A stretch of 5,425 nt of DNA from JASEHD01 sp964471945 (GTDB lineage: Bacteria > Bacteroidota > Ignavibacteria > UBA10030 > SZUA-254). The notes below the pieces were generated by a model. That model was not told where the DNA came from. It did no database searches and was given only the letters and a program-made list of their open reading frames with translations. Within the stretch, counting starts at the first letter, position 1, and each line of letters starts with the position of its first letter. The stretch lies in NCBI GenBank assembly GCA_964471945.1, contig CAYYIJ010000115.1, positions 1 to 5,425 of the forward strand, read 5' to 3'. Made by a program: the position numbers and the translations under genes. Shown here piece after piece: positions 1-5,425 of this stretch.

Positions 1-15
1 ATAGTGGCAATAGAA

Positions 16-1044
16 TTAAACCCTGCTGCGTGAACTGACGATATTCAATCGTTTTAATTTATAACGCAACGTTTGCTCGGTCATTCCGAGGAATGTTGCA
101 GCGCGGGATTGATTGTGTCCAAATTTTTGTAATGCCCTTTCGATTATTCCTTTTTCAATAGCATCGAGTGATTTATATAAAATAAAGTCTTGTCCTGTAG
201 CAATATTGTTTATCATCTTGACCACTTCTGTTTTCTCGTCAACTAGCTCAGGCGGGAGCATAAAACGACCGCTGTTGGAAAACAGAACAGATTTATCAAC
301 GACAGCTTTCAATTCGCGGATGTTTTCGCGCCAATTTTGCCTTACGAGAACATCTATAGCGTTGATATCGATAACAAGTTCACCCATGCCTAATTCACGA
401 CAAAGTTCACCTGCAAAATGTTTTACAAGTAAAGGAATATCTTCGGGACGTTCACGCAAAGGTGGAATAACAATCCGTTCAAACTCGGCTAATTTGGTAT
501 ATAATTCGTCCATCAATTTTCGTTTTTCTAATAATTCTTTAGGGTCTTCTTTGACGGTAACGATAAGACGGATGTCAACTTGTTCAGCTCTGCCGGCGCC
601 GAGTCTGCGAGCGATACGCTCATTCATAAACGTCAATATTTTCATCTGATTTCGGAAACTCGCTTCTTCGATTTCTTCGATTAAAACCGTTCCTCCATTT
701 GCAAGCTCAAATAAACCACGTTTCGATGCGAATGGTAATCCTTCGTTACTTTTTTCGTATCCGAAAAGAACAGCTTCTAATTCTCTATCATCTAAGACTG
801 ACAAATTTATCGACATGAAGGGTTTGTGCCCGCTGGCGGTTTGACCAGAGGAATAAATGTTTTTGGCGATAGCCCCTTTCCCAACACCCGTTTCACCAAC
901 AATTATAACATCACGTCTATTCTTTGAAAGAGCGTTGATTTGTTTGATTAACTGGTCGACAGAACGACTTTTTCCAATTATTGGATATTCCATTGACCCA
1001 GATTTCTTATCTTCTGTTGATTTAACATTCTTATCCTTTTCCAT
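16..1044 (-). CDS. AAA+ / Fis-HTH transcriptional regulator, sigma-54-activator-like but lacking GAFTGA
   Basis: A 342-residue protein with the central AAA+ domain and C-terminal Fis-type helix-turn-helix of bacterial enhancer-binding proteins. Visible in order: a charged 17-residue N-terminus with no receiver, GAF or PAS domain; Walker A GETGVGKG (50-57); a conserved switch Asn (N80); Walker B TVLIEEIEE (119-127), with Glu replacing the usual Asp at 123; PPLRERPEDIPLL (194-206); the sensor II Arg in NIREL (R243); and an HTH at about 293-335 (NQSRAATFLGMTEQTLRYKL). At the GAFTGA position, after LFGYEK, it reads SNEGLP (99-104), so the sigma-54-contacting loop is gone. The two arginine-finger positions before the PPLRERP block are Met178 and Lys184. 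Sensor I Thr-Asn is Val-Lys. It therefore probably regulates without sigma-54, as TyrR and Rhodobacter capsulatus NtrC do, and may be a weak ATPase. The start is supported by AGAGGAG just upstream. It follows the membrane-protein gene by 35 bp and is probably cotranscribed and functionally linked. Family call is firm; target and signal are unknown. Confidence 0.9.
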   Translation of the reverse strand: MEKDKNVKSTEDKKSGSMEYPIIGKSRSVDQLIKQINALSKNRRDVIIVGETGVGKGAIAKNIYSSGQTASGHKPFMSINLSVLDDRELEAVLFGYEKSNEGLPFASKRGLFELANGGTVLIEEIEEASFRNQMKILTFMNERIARRLGAGRAEQVDIRLIVTVKEDPKELLEKRKLMDELYTKLAEFERIVIPPLRERPEDIPLLVKHFAGELCRELGMGELVIDINAIDVLVRQNWRENIRELKAVVDKSVLFSNSGRFMLPPELVDEKTEVVKMINNIATGQDFILYKSLDAIEKGIIERALQKFGHNQSRAATFLGMTEQTLRYKLKRLNIVSSRSRV

Positions 1045-1047
1045 ATG

Positions 1048-1054
1048 CTCCTCT
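1048..1054 (-). promoter_or_regulatory. Shine-Dalgarno site of the AAA+ regulator gene
   Basis: On the minus strand AGAGGAG ends three bases before the ATG at 1044. The gap is short, but shifting the pairing to AAGAGG gives a more usual spacing. It fixes the start codon and lets this gene be translated independently of the upstream membrane-protein gene. Confidence 0.7.
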
Positions 1055-1079
1055 TTATTAATATATTATTGAGAATAAT

Positions 1080-2210
1080 TTATTTTTCTGTTGTATTTTG
1101 GAATAATCTTCCATTAAAAATCTTATAGTTAAAGAATTGAGCTATTACAACATTGTCTAACCAATCTCGCCATCTACTTACTTGCTGCGGATTGGCAGCC
1201 AGTTCAGTTTCATAAAACTCACCTTGTACAGATGTAATGAATCGTAATCGTAAACTGAAGAATAATACGAGCGATAACCCGGTTAAAAACGTAATGTATT
1301 GACCAATTGTAAATAATTCTGCAAGCGAAACCAATTCAATACTTTTAATATAACTCCAGTTATGGAGAATATCCATAGATTGGAGTATTAAAAATAGAAA
1401 CATAATTTTATCAATATATGCTCCTTGAGGTGGATCTTTTTTATATTGATAGCCGAAAAAGAGTAAGATAAATCCGATAAGAAAAATATCGAGGTTGATT
1501 GTCTTTTCGTAAAGGGGTTTCCAAAGAAGAACTAAATAATTATCTGTTCCTCGATCTAAATACGGAGCTAATTCTTCTATTCGCTTAAGGTTCTCTTCGG
1601 GATAGAGGTCGCCAATCGGTTGGCCGTTATTATATGATTGAAGTGTTACATTATTTGCCAGTTCATAAGAGCTTGGTATCGTCGGGAGCTCGGAAATGTG
1701 TGTATCTAACATCTTCCACTGCTTAATATCTGTTGTTGAATATAAGTATAATGGATCTTTGATGAAGGGATGGAAATAAAACCCAAAAACAATACCAACT
1801 ATTGTGAGTGTTGATAAATATTTAGATAAAACTTTAAAATCTCTAAACAGAAGATCAATAACAACATAAACTACCGAGATTGATAAAGTGAAAATATATG
1901 CAAGGGCGAGGTACTGGATAAATAGATGTTTAGAATATTTTCCGATCATGAACGAAACACCGATGAAATCATAACCGAAAGATAATAGGGATAGGAAAAA
2001 AAATATAGTGAAATTGAGAAAAATAAATTTATTTTTTTTGTTTGGTTCTTTTAAAAGAATGTAAAATGAGATAACAAATATAAGTACTTGAACGATTTGA
2101 TTTAAACGTGCTGATAAAGGAATTGTTTCGTTCGGAAAAATAGAGGTACTTAGCATATAAGATGCTAATAAACTTATCCAGATGATCAGTATTTTAAATG
2201 TTAAATGCAT
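1080..2210 (-). CDS. Polytopic inner-membrane protein of unknown family, possible sensor partner of the AAA+ regulator
   Basis: I do not recognise this 376-residue protein. Eight hydrophobic segments are visible at about residues 4-24, 37-54, 61-80, 98-121, 131-150, 242-256, 267-283 and 299-321. Lys/Arg-rich loops at 54-61, 123-130 and 257-268 and RLRF at 321-324 put both ends in the cytoplasm. The polar segment 151-241 (~90 residues) then lies outside the membrane, and the last ~55 residues (with SRWRDWLDN and FFNYKIFNGRLF) lie inside. An outside domain joined by helices to an inside tail fits a receptor, but no kinase, cyclase or protease motif is visible. The frame stays open upstream to 2336, but a promoter with -35 at 2279-2284 and -10 at 2256-2261 lies inside that extension, so ATG 2210 (Met-His-Leu-Thr) is chosen. 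It has no Shine-Dalgarno. The gene is AT-rich, is first in a probable operon with the AAA+ regulator, and is divergent from the repeat-peptide gene. That it signals to the regulator is inference. Confidence 0.8.
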   Translation of the reverse strand: MHLTFKILIIWISLLASYMLSTSIFPNETIPLSARLNQIVQVLIFVISFYILLKEPNKKNKFIFLNFTIFFFLSLLSFGYDFIGVSFMIGKYSKHLFIQYLALAYIFTLSISVVYVVIDLLFRDFKVLSKYLSTLTIVGIVFGFYFHPFIKDPLYLYSTTDIKQWKMLDTHISELPTIPSSYELANNVTLQSYNNGQPIGDLYPEENLKRIEELAPYLDRGTDNYLVLLWKPLYEKTINLDIFLIGFILLFFGYQYKKDPPQGAYIDKIMFLFLILQSMDILHNWSYIKSIELVSLAELFTIGQYITFLTGLSLVLFFSLRLRFITSVQGEFYETELAANPQQVSRWRDWLDNVVIAQFFNYKIFNGRLFQNTTEK

Positions 2211-2253
2211 GATATAAATATGCTTACTAAGATTCGTTGTTTTTAAGACTATA

Positions 2254-2284
2254 CAAATATAGGTAATAAATTTTAATTTGTCAA
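2254..2284 (-). promoter_or_regulatory. Promoter of the membrane protein / AAA+ regulator operon
   Basis: On the minus strand TTGACA (2284-2279) is followed after exactly 17 bases by TATATT (2261-2256), near-consensus for a housekeeping sigma factor. The -10 continues as TATATTTG (2261-2254), which also matches the TAnnTTTG element of Bacteroidota primary-sigma promoters. Transcription would start near 2249, giving a leader of about 40 bases before ATG 2210. Confidence 0.75.
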
Positions 2285-2325
2285 GAAATATCGCAATTTT
2301 TTTTATATATAATAAAAAAGGTGAT

Positions 2326-2338
2326 ATGCGACACACCC
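2326..2338. promoter_or_regulatory. Possible degenerate operator copy (ATGCGACACACCC)
   Basis: This 13-mer matches the dyad ATGTGACACACAT at 2423-2435 in 10 of 13 positions, in the same orientation, 97 bases away. It could be a second, weaker site for the same DNA-binding protein. The similarity is short and could be chance. Confidence 0.2.
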
Positions 2339-2345
2339 GAAAATT

Positions 2346-2362
2346 CGTAAAAAATATTTACG
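2346..2362. promoter_or_regulatory. Perfect dyad CGTAAA-N5-TTTACG, candidate operator
   Basis: Six-base arms are perfectly inverted around AAATA. The site lies between the divergent promoters, about 60 bases upstream of the minus-strand -35 and about 20 bases upstream of the proposed plus-strand -35. Its length and form suit a dimeric helix-turn-helix protein such as the Fis-type regulator encoded here, but no binding specificity can be read from sequence. Confidence 0.3.
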
Positions 2363-2379
2363 TTATTTCAATAAATTTC

Positions 2380-2409
2380 TTGCTTTTTTATTCACATCTT
2401 CATAATTTG
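2380..2409 (+). promoter_or_regulatory. Possible promoter of the repeat-peptide gene
   Basis: TTGCTT (2380-2385) is followed by CATAAT (2401-2406), a five-of-six -10 match but with a short 15-base spacer. Read by the TTG...TAnnTTTG pattern, TTG is 20 bases from TAATTTG, the same TTG-to-TA distance as in the opposing promoter, with the TTTG part one base short. The leader to ATG 2488 would be about 75 bases. Weak call. Confidence 0.3.
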
Positions 2410-2422
2410 TACTTAGTGTTTA

Positions 2423-2435
2423 ATGTGACACACAT
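2423..2435. promoter_or_regulatory. Perfect dyad ATGTG-N3-CACAT, candidate operator
   Basis: A 13-base perfect inverted repeat centred on ACA. It sits just downstream of the proposed plus-strand promoter, a position typical of repressor sites, and about 53 bases upstream of the peptide gene start. A partial copy lies at 2326-2338. Confidence 0.35.
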
Positions 2436-2473
2436 CTCAAATAGAGACCTAATCAATCATTTAAAATTATTTA

Positions 2474-2480
2474 TAAGGAG
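2474..2480 (+). promoter_or_regulatory. Strong Shine-Dalgarno TAAGGAG of the repeat-peptide gene
   Basis: TAAGGAG lies seven bases before ATG 2488, near-ideal sequence and spacing. It decides the start: the frame is open back to 2278, but the extension has no ribosome binding site and would hide the signal peptide. It stands out because the membrane protein, protease and recN starts lack such a site. Confidence 0.85.
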
Positions 2481-2487
2481 ATTCACC

Positions 2488-2718
2488 ATGTTTAATAAAA
2501 TCCGTGCAATAATTATTACAATCGTTTTGGTTTTTTCAGCCAATTTAGTGCTATCTTATGCTGCAACTTTTCCACTATTTCCCTCATCTCCACGGCCTAA
2601 AGCCGATAATACATTATTGCAGTCATCAAAAGAGCTTAAAGCCACTTTTCCATTATTCCCCTCGTCACCAAGGCCTAAGGCTACTTTTCCTTTATTCCCA
2701 TCCTCCCCGCGACCGTAA
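2488..2718 (+). CDS. Small secreted peptide precursor with three identical ATFPLFPSSPRP repeats
   Basis: A 76-residue protein I cannot assign to a known family. Residues 1-25 form a typical Sec signal peptide: Lys4/Arg6, a hydrophobic core at about 7-22, and Ser-Tyr-Ala as the cleavage box. Cleavage after Ala25 would make the mature chain begin exactly at the first repeat. ATFPLFPSSPRP occurs at 26-37, 52-63 and 65-76. A 14-residue Lys-rich spacer (38-51) separates copies 1 and 2, a single Lys separates copies 2 and 3, and the protein ends on the last residue of copy 3. There is no cysteine and no lipobox. The copies are identical in protein while the DNA varies only synonymously, so the peptide itself is under selection. 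Strong Shine-Dalgarno and terminator mark a single-gene transcript, divergent from a membrane protein/regulator operon and upstream of a membrane protease. Options are a multi-copy signalling peptide precursor, a proline-rich antimicrobial peptide, or a short cell-envelope ligand. The gene call is strong; the function is open. Confidence 0.85.
   Translation: MFNKIRAIIITIVLVFSANLVLSYAATFPLFPSSPRPKADNTLLQSSKELKATFPLFPSSPRPKATFPLFPSSPRP
2563..2715 (+). repeat. Three in-frame 36-bp coding repeats (ATFPLFPSSPRP)
   Basis: Copies lie at 2563-2598, 2641-2676 and 2680-2715. By my count the DNA differs at 6 (copies 1 and 2), 9 (2 and 3) and 10 (1 and 3) of 36 positions, every difference synonymous. 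Arg is encoded CGG, AGG and CGA, and the leading Ala GCA, GCC and GCT. Copies 1 and 2 are each followed by Lys-Ala. This is conservation of peptide sequence, not a recent slippage repeat. Confidence 0.95.
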
Positions 2719-2737
2719 TAATATTATTTAATTTTTT

Positions 2738-2773
2738 GGCTCTATCCTTAAGATGGGTAGAGCCATTTTTTTT
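2738..2773 (+). terminator. Intrinsic terminator after the repeat-peptide gene
   Basis: GGCTCTATCC (2738-2747) pairs with GGGTAGAGCC (2755-2764) over ten pairs including one G-U, with a seven-base loop, then A and eight T (2766-2773). It starts 19 bases after the stop codon and should separate peptide transcription from the downstream protease. Confidence 0.92.
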
Positions 2774-2774
2774 C

Positions 2775-2803
2775 TTGAATTTAATTATTGATTAGAAAAT
2801 AAT
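2775..2803 (+). promoter_or_regulatory. Possible promoter of the M50 protease-recN operon
   Basis: TTGAAT (2775-2780) is 17 bases from AATAAT (2798-2803), a five-of-six -10 match. Transcription would start near 2810, about 20 bases before ATG 2830. The -35 follows directly on the terminator T-tract. The stretch is very AT-rich, so chance matches are likely. Confidence 0.35.
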
Positions 2804-2809
2804 TAAATT
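2778..2809. repeat. 12-bp perfect inverted repeat overlapping the protease promoter
   Basis: AATTTAATTATT (2778-2789) is perfectly inverted at 2798-2809 around an eight-base centre (GATTAGAA). The arms contain only A and T. They cover most of the proposed -35 and all of the -10, so this could be an operator; as RNA the stem would be weak. Confidence 0.5.
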
Positions 2810-2829
2810 GTTTTGTAACTTATCTATTA

Positions 2830-3771
2830 ATGATAAGCAGCAAAACAAACTTTATTAGATTATTCATTCATGCTTCACTTTTTTTAATTACATTTTTCAC
2901 CACCACACTGGCGGGTGTTCAATGGTTAAATAAAGATCCTTTCGAGCTATCAAATTTTTCTTTAGGTTTACCCTATTCAATCAGTATATTATTGATGTTG
3001 TCTGCACATGAATTCGGTCATTATTTCGCTGCTCGTTACCATAATATCAACACGACTTTACCATACTATATACCAGCCCCACCATTTATAATTAATCCAT
3101 TTGGGACAATGGGTGCGGTAATACGCATACGATCAACCACCAAAACAGCGATTGAGATTTTCGATATAGGTATCGCAGGACCTGTTGCAGGATTTATTGT
3201 TACAATAATTATATTATTTTATGGACTTTTTACTCTTCCCGATGTAGAATATATATTCAATATTCATCCCGAATATCAATTGTTAAATCAAATTCCTGAG
3301 CAGGGTTTTTCATTCGGTAATTCGCTGCTGTTTTTCGGATTTTCAAAATTGGTTCCTTCAAATGGTTACTTTCCCCCGATGAATGAAATTTACCATTACC
3401 CCTATTTATGTGTCGGTTGGTTTGGTTTATTCGTTACTTCGCTAAATCTAATGCCGGTTGGTCAGTTAGATGGAGGACATATACTTTATGCTTTAGTTGG
3501 TGGGAAAAAACAACGATTATTTGCTCGGCTGTTTTTCTATTTCTTAGTTATTTTAGGTATTTTAAGTTTTCTACCAATTTGGGGGACGAAGTCGTTACCC
3601 GGATCAATCGGTTGGCTTCTTTGGGCGGTTATTTTGTATTTTTTTATCAAGCTCGATCACCCAGAAATACCATTTGTAGAGGAACTAACATTTAAACGAA
3701 AAATTCTTGGATGGATTATTTTTCTTATTTTTATTCTCACATTTATTCCAGTTCCTTTTATTGAATATTAA
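2830..3771 (+). CDS. M50 family site-2-type intramembrane zinc metalloprotease
   Basis: A 313-residue multi-helix membrane protein with the hallmarks of peptidase family M50: HEFGH (60-64) for zinc binding and catalysis, a helix with AGPVAGF (116-122), and NLMPVGQLDGGH (206-217), which supplies Asn206 and the third zinc ligand Asp214. Hydrophobic segments lie near 10-30, 48-68, 110-135, 195-215, 232-250, 260-275 and 293-311. The C-terminal DHPEIP followed by a final helix ending FIPVPF is typical of stand-alone bacterial site-2 protease-like proteins near 300 residues. No PDZ domain is visible, unlike RseP. Such enzymes cut substrates within the membrane, including anti-sigma factors and leftover signal peptides. 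ATG 2830 has no Shine-Dalgarno, but an in-frame stop at 2800 and the absence of a better Met before HEFGH support it; a nearly leaderless mRNA is possible. Its stop overlaps the recN start. Cleavage of the upstream repeat peptide's signal sequence is only a positional guess. Confidence 0.93.
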   Translation: MISSKTNFIRLFIHASLFLITFFTTTLAGVQWLNKDPFELSNFSLGLPYSISILLMLSAHEFGHYFAARYHNINTTLPYYIPAPPFIINPFGTMGAVIRIRSTTKTAIEIFDIGIAGPVAGFIVTIIILFYGLFTLPDVEYIFNIHPEYQLLNQIPEQGFSFGNSLLFFGFSKLVPSNGYFPPMNEIYHYPYLCVGWFGLFVTSLNLMPVGQLDGGHILYALVGGKKQRLFARLFFYFLVILGILSFLPIWGTKSLPGSIGWLLWAVILYFFIKLDHPEIPFVEELTFKRKILGWIIFLIFILTFIPVPFIEY

Positions 3772-3773
3772 TG
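3769..3773 (+). promoter_or_regulatory. TAATG stop-start overlap coupling the protease and recN
   Basis: The protease stop TAA shares its last A with the recN ATG. recN has no convincing Shine-Dalgarno upstream, so its translation probably depends on ribosomes finishing the protease (termination-reinitiation). Confidence 0.8.
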
Positions 3774-5425
3774 CTGAAAACTCTTTACATAAAAAACTAC
3801 GCACTCATCGAGGAACTCAATGTCGATTTCGAGCGAGGATTGAACATCATCACGGGTGAAACTGGCGCGGGTAAATCGATCATCATCGATGCTTTAAGTC
3901 TCATACTCGGTGAGCGTGCGGATACTGAAGCAGTGCGTAAAGGTGCGGAGAAAGCGATTGTGGAAGGAACGTTCGATATTTCAGGAAATCAAAAATTAAA
4001 ACCACTCCTCAAACGAAATGAAATTGAATTTTCCGATGAACTTATCCTTAGACGTGAAGTTTCAATCAAAGGACAAAGCCGCTCATTCATCAACGATATA
4101 CCTGCGACAACTACATTGCTTAAAGAAGTCGGTGATCTGCTTGTTGATCTTCACGGTCAGCATGAGCATCAATCCTTGCTACGAACCGATACGCATATCG
4201 ATCTCCTCGATGATTACGGACGACTTGAGGGATTGGTGAATGAATTCTGTCAGGCATACGACAAGACACATCAAATTCTTAACGAGCTGAAAGAGTTGAA
4301 AGCTAAAGAACAGCAGTTGATGGAGCGACGATCGTTGTACGAATTTCAGATAAATGAAATTGATGCAGCAAATCCTCACTGTGGCGAAGAGGATGAATTA
4401 GAGAATGAGCTTCGAATTTTAGAAAATGCCGAGCGGCTCTTCAGTGCCACCGAGCGTTTGTATCAAATGCTCTATGAAGGTGATAACGCTGTGCATGATC
4501 AGATAATCCTGGCGCGGAATGAGCTTGAGAATCTTGCAACGATTGATACTTCGTTCGAAGAACCGAAGAGGGAAGCGAACTCGGCCGCTGCAATAGTAGA
4601 TGAATTAGCGAAGTTCATTCAACAATATAATTCAAAGATAGAATTCAACCCCGAGCGGCTCGAGGGAATTCGCAATCGACTTGGTAATATCGCACTTCTA
4701 AAGAAAAAGTACGGCGGTTCACTTGATGCTGTAATACAGCTTCGTGAAAAAATCGGACGAGAATTCGAGCTGGCAAATAATTTTCAGACGGAAATATCTT
4801 TCCTCCGGAAAAGATTTGAAGCTGAACGGAAGGTTACATCCGATATTGCTCAACGTCTCTCAGTCAAACGGCACGAAGTTGCAAAGAAGGCAAGTAAATC
4901 AGTCGCTCAAGCATTGATAGTTCTCGGAATTCCCAATGCTGTTTTTGAAACCAGTATCGTAACTTCTCTGGCAATCGACAAAGATATTGCAGTTATCAAG
5001 TCGGGGAAAGATTTCTTGGAAGCAACCGTAAAAGGAATGGATTTTGTTGAGTTCTATATTTCCACAAACATCGGTGAAGACCCCAAACCGCTTGTTAAGG
5101 TTGCTTCTGGTGGAGAAATCTCACGAATAATGCTTGCATTGAAAATGGTACTTGCAAAATCGAACCGTCTTCCGCTTTTAATATTTGATGAAATCGATGT
5201 TGGTGTAAGTGGACGAATCGCTCAGGCAGTTGGCCAAAGTTTGAAAAAGTTATCGCAGTTCCATCAAGTAATAGCCATCACGCATCTTCCGCAAATTGCC
5301 GGATTGGCTGATACGCACTTTATCGTGGAGAAAATCGAAGATAAAATTCGGGCAATTACTCAGATGAGGATGTTGGGAATCGAGGAACGTGTCGAAGAAG
5401 TCGCCAAGCTGATGAGCGGTGAGGA
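3771..5425 (+). CDS. recN: DNA repair protein RecN (3' end cut by window edge)
   Basis: SMC-like ATPase acting in recombinational repair of DNA double-strand breaks. The frame is open for 551 residues to the window end with no stop. RecN is usually about 550-570 residues, so only some 15-25 are probably missing. Visible features: an N-terminal strand LKTLYIKNYALIEEL (2-16), Walker A GETGAGKS (29-36), DLHGQHEHQSLL (126-137) characteristic of RecN, a long charged middle part with heptad-like Glu/Lys-rich stretches expected for the coiled coil (about 155-400), the ABC signature VASGGEISRIMLALK (444-458), Walker B LLIFDEIDVGVSG (468-480, D473/E474), and the switch His in ITHLPQIAGLAD (H505). All catalytic motifs are intact. 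The start is the ATG in the TAATG overlap with the protease gene. GC is visibly higher than in the membrane-protein genes. In many bacteria recN is SOS-regulated, but no internal promoter or LexA-like site was seen just upstream, so here it may follow the protease promoter. Confidence 0.96.
   Translation, partial: MLKTLYIKNYALIEELNVDFERGLNIITGETGAGKSIIIDALSLILGERADTEAVRKGAEKAIVEGTFDISGNQKLKPLLKRNEIEFSDELILRREVSIKGQSRSFINDIPATTTLLKEVGDLLVDLHGQHEHQSLLRTDTHIDLLDDYGRLEGLVNEFCQAYDKTHQILNELKELKAKEQQLMERRSLYEFQINEIDAANPHCGEEDELENELRILENAERLFSATERLYQMLYEGDNAVHDQIILARNELENLATIDTSFEEPKREANSAAAIVDELAKFIQQYNSKIEFNPERLEGIRNRLGNIALLKKKYGGSLDAVIQLREKIGREFELANNFQTEISFLRKRFEAERKVTSDIAQRLSVKRHEVAKKASKSVAQALIVLGIPNAVFETSIVTSLAIDKDIAVIKSGKDFLEATVKGMDFVEFYISTNIGEDPKPLVKVASGGEISRIMLALKMVLAKSNRLPLLIFDEIDVGVSGRIAQAVGQSLKKLSQFHQVIAITHLPQIAGLADTHFIVEKIEDKIRAITQMRMLGIEERVEEVAKLMSGE

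Noticed and set aside
113..1072. Plus-strand open frames at 113-649 and 857-1072
   Set aside because: They lie opposite the well-supported AAA+ regulator, have no domain signature and look like antisense shadows.
2308..2313. Perfect TATAAT as a plus-strand -10 for the peptide gene
   Set aside because: No acceptable -35 at 16-18 bases upstream, and it sits in an A/T run where chance matches are expected.
2211..2336. N-terminal extension of the membrane protein to an ATG at 2336
   Set aside because: The clear promoter at 2254-2284 lies inside the extension, so the transcript would start after it; ATG 2210 gives a normal first helix.
2370..2386. TTGCTTT as a sigma-54 -12 element
   Set aside because: No GG lies ten bases upstream of the GC, and the local regulator lacks GAFTGA anyway.
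2278..2487. Upstream extension of the repeat-peptide reading frame
   Set aside because: The strong TAAGGAG before ATG 2488 and the signal peptide starting there outweigh the open frame, which is AT-rich intergenic sequence.
2563..2715. CRISPR-like or mobile-element repeat
   Set aside because: The repeats are in frame, synonymously diverged and unevenly spaced inside a coding gene.
3408..3695. Plus-strand open frame inside the protease gene
   Set aside because: It overlaps the conserved LDGGH region of the protease in another frame and shows no family features.
4018..4379. Open frames at 4018-4239 (+) and 4179-4379 (-)
   Set aside because: Both are out-of-frame readings of intact recN.

Overview
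This 5.4 kb window holds five protein genes and no RNA genes, insertion sequences or CRISPR. It looks like a free-living bacterium, probably in the Bacteroidota/Chlorobiota/Ignavibacteria neighbourhood. That placement is tentative. It rests on a TATATTTG promoter element (the TAnnTTTG type), low GC, and three of five starts lacking a Shine-Dalgarno sequence, beside a sigma-54-type AAA+ regulator.

Left part, minus strand: one transcription unit reads right to left from a clear promoter (2254-2284). It encodes an eight-helix inner-membrane protein of unknown family (2210-1080), with a ~90-residue extracytoplasmic loop and a ~55-residue cytoplasmic tail. After a 35 bp gap without a terminator comes a short AAA+/Fis-type regulator (1044-16). 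The regulator has no receiver or other sensing domain, has lost the GAFTGA loop that contacts sigma-54, and has lost both arginine fingers.

Middle, plus strand: a divergent 76-residue gene (2488-2718) has a strong ribosome binding site, a Sec signal peptide, and a mature part built around three identical copies of ATFPLFPSSPRP. The copies differ at DNA level only by synonymous changes. A strong intrinsic terminator follows. Two perfect dyads lie in the upstream region shared with the minus-strand unit.

Right part, plus strand: an M50 site-2-type intramembrane metalloprotease (2830-3771) overlaps by one base (TAATG) the start of recN, the DNA double-strand-break repair ATPase. recN runs off the right edge about 15-25 residues before its expected end.

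The part most likely to be undescribed is the repeat-peptide gene with its divergent membrane protein/regulator pair. One reading (inference) is a secreted-peptide signalling or sensing locus: precursor peptide, membrane receptor, and a regulator not dependent on sigma-54, with the neighbouring membrane protease as a possible processing factor. The protease-recN pair may equally be unrelated housekeeping genes.
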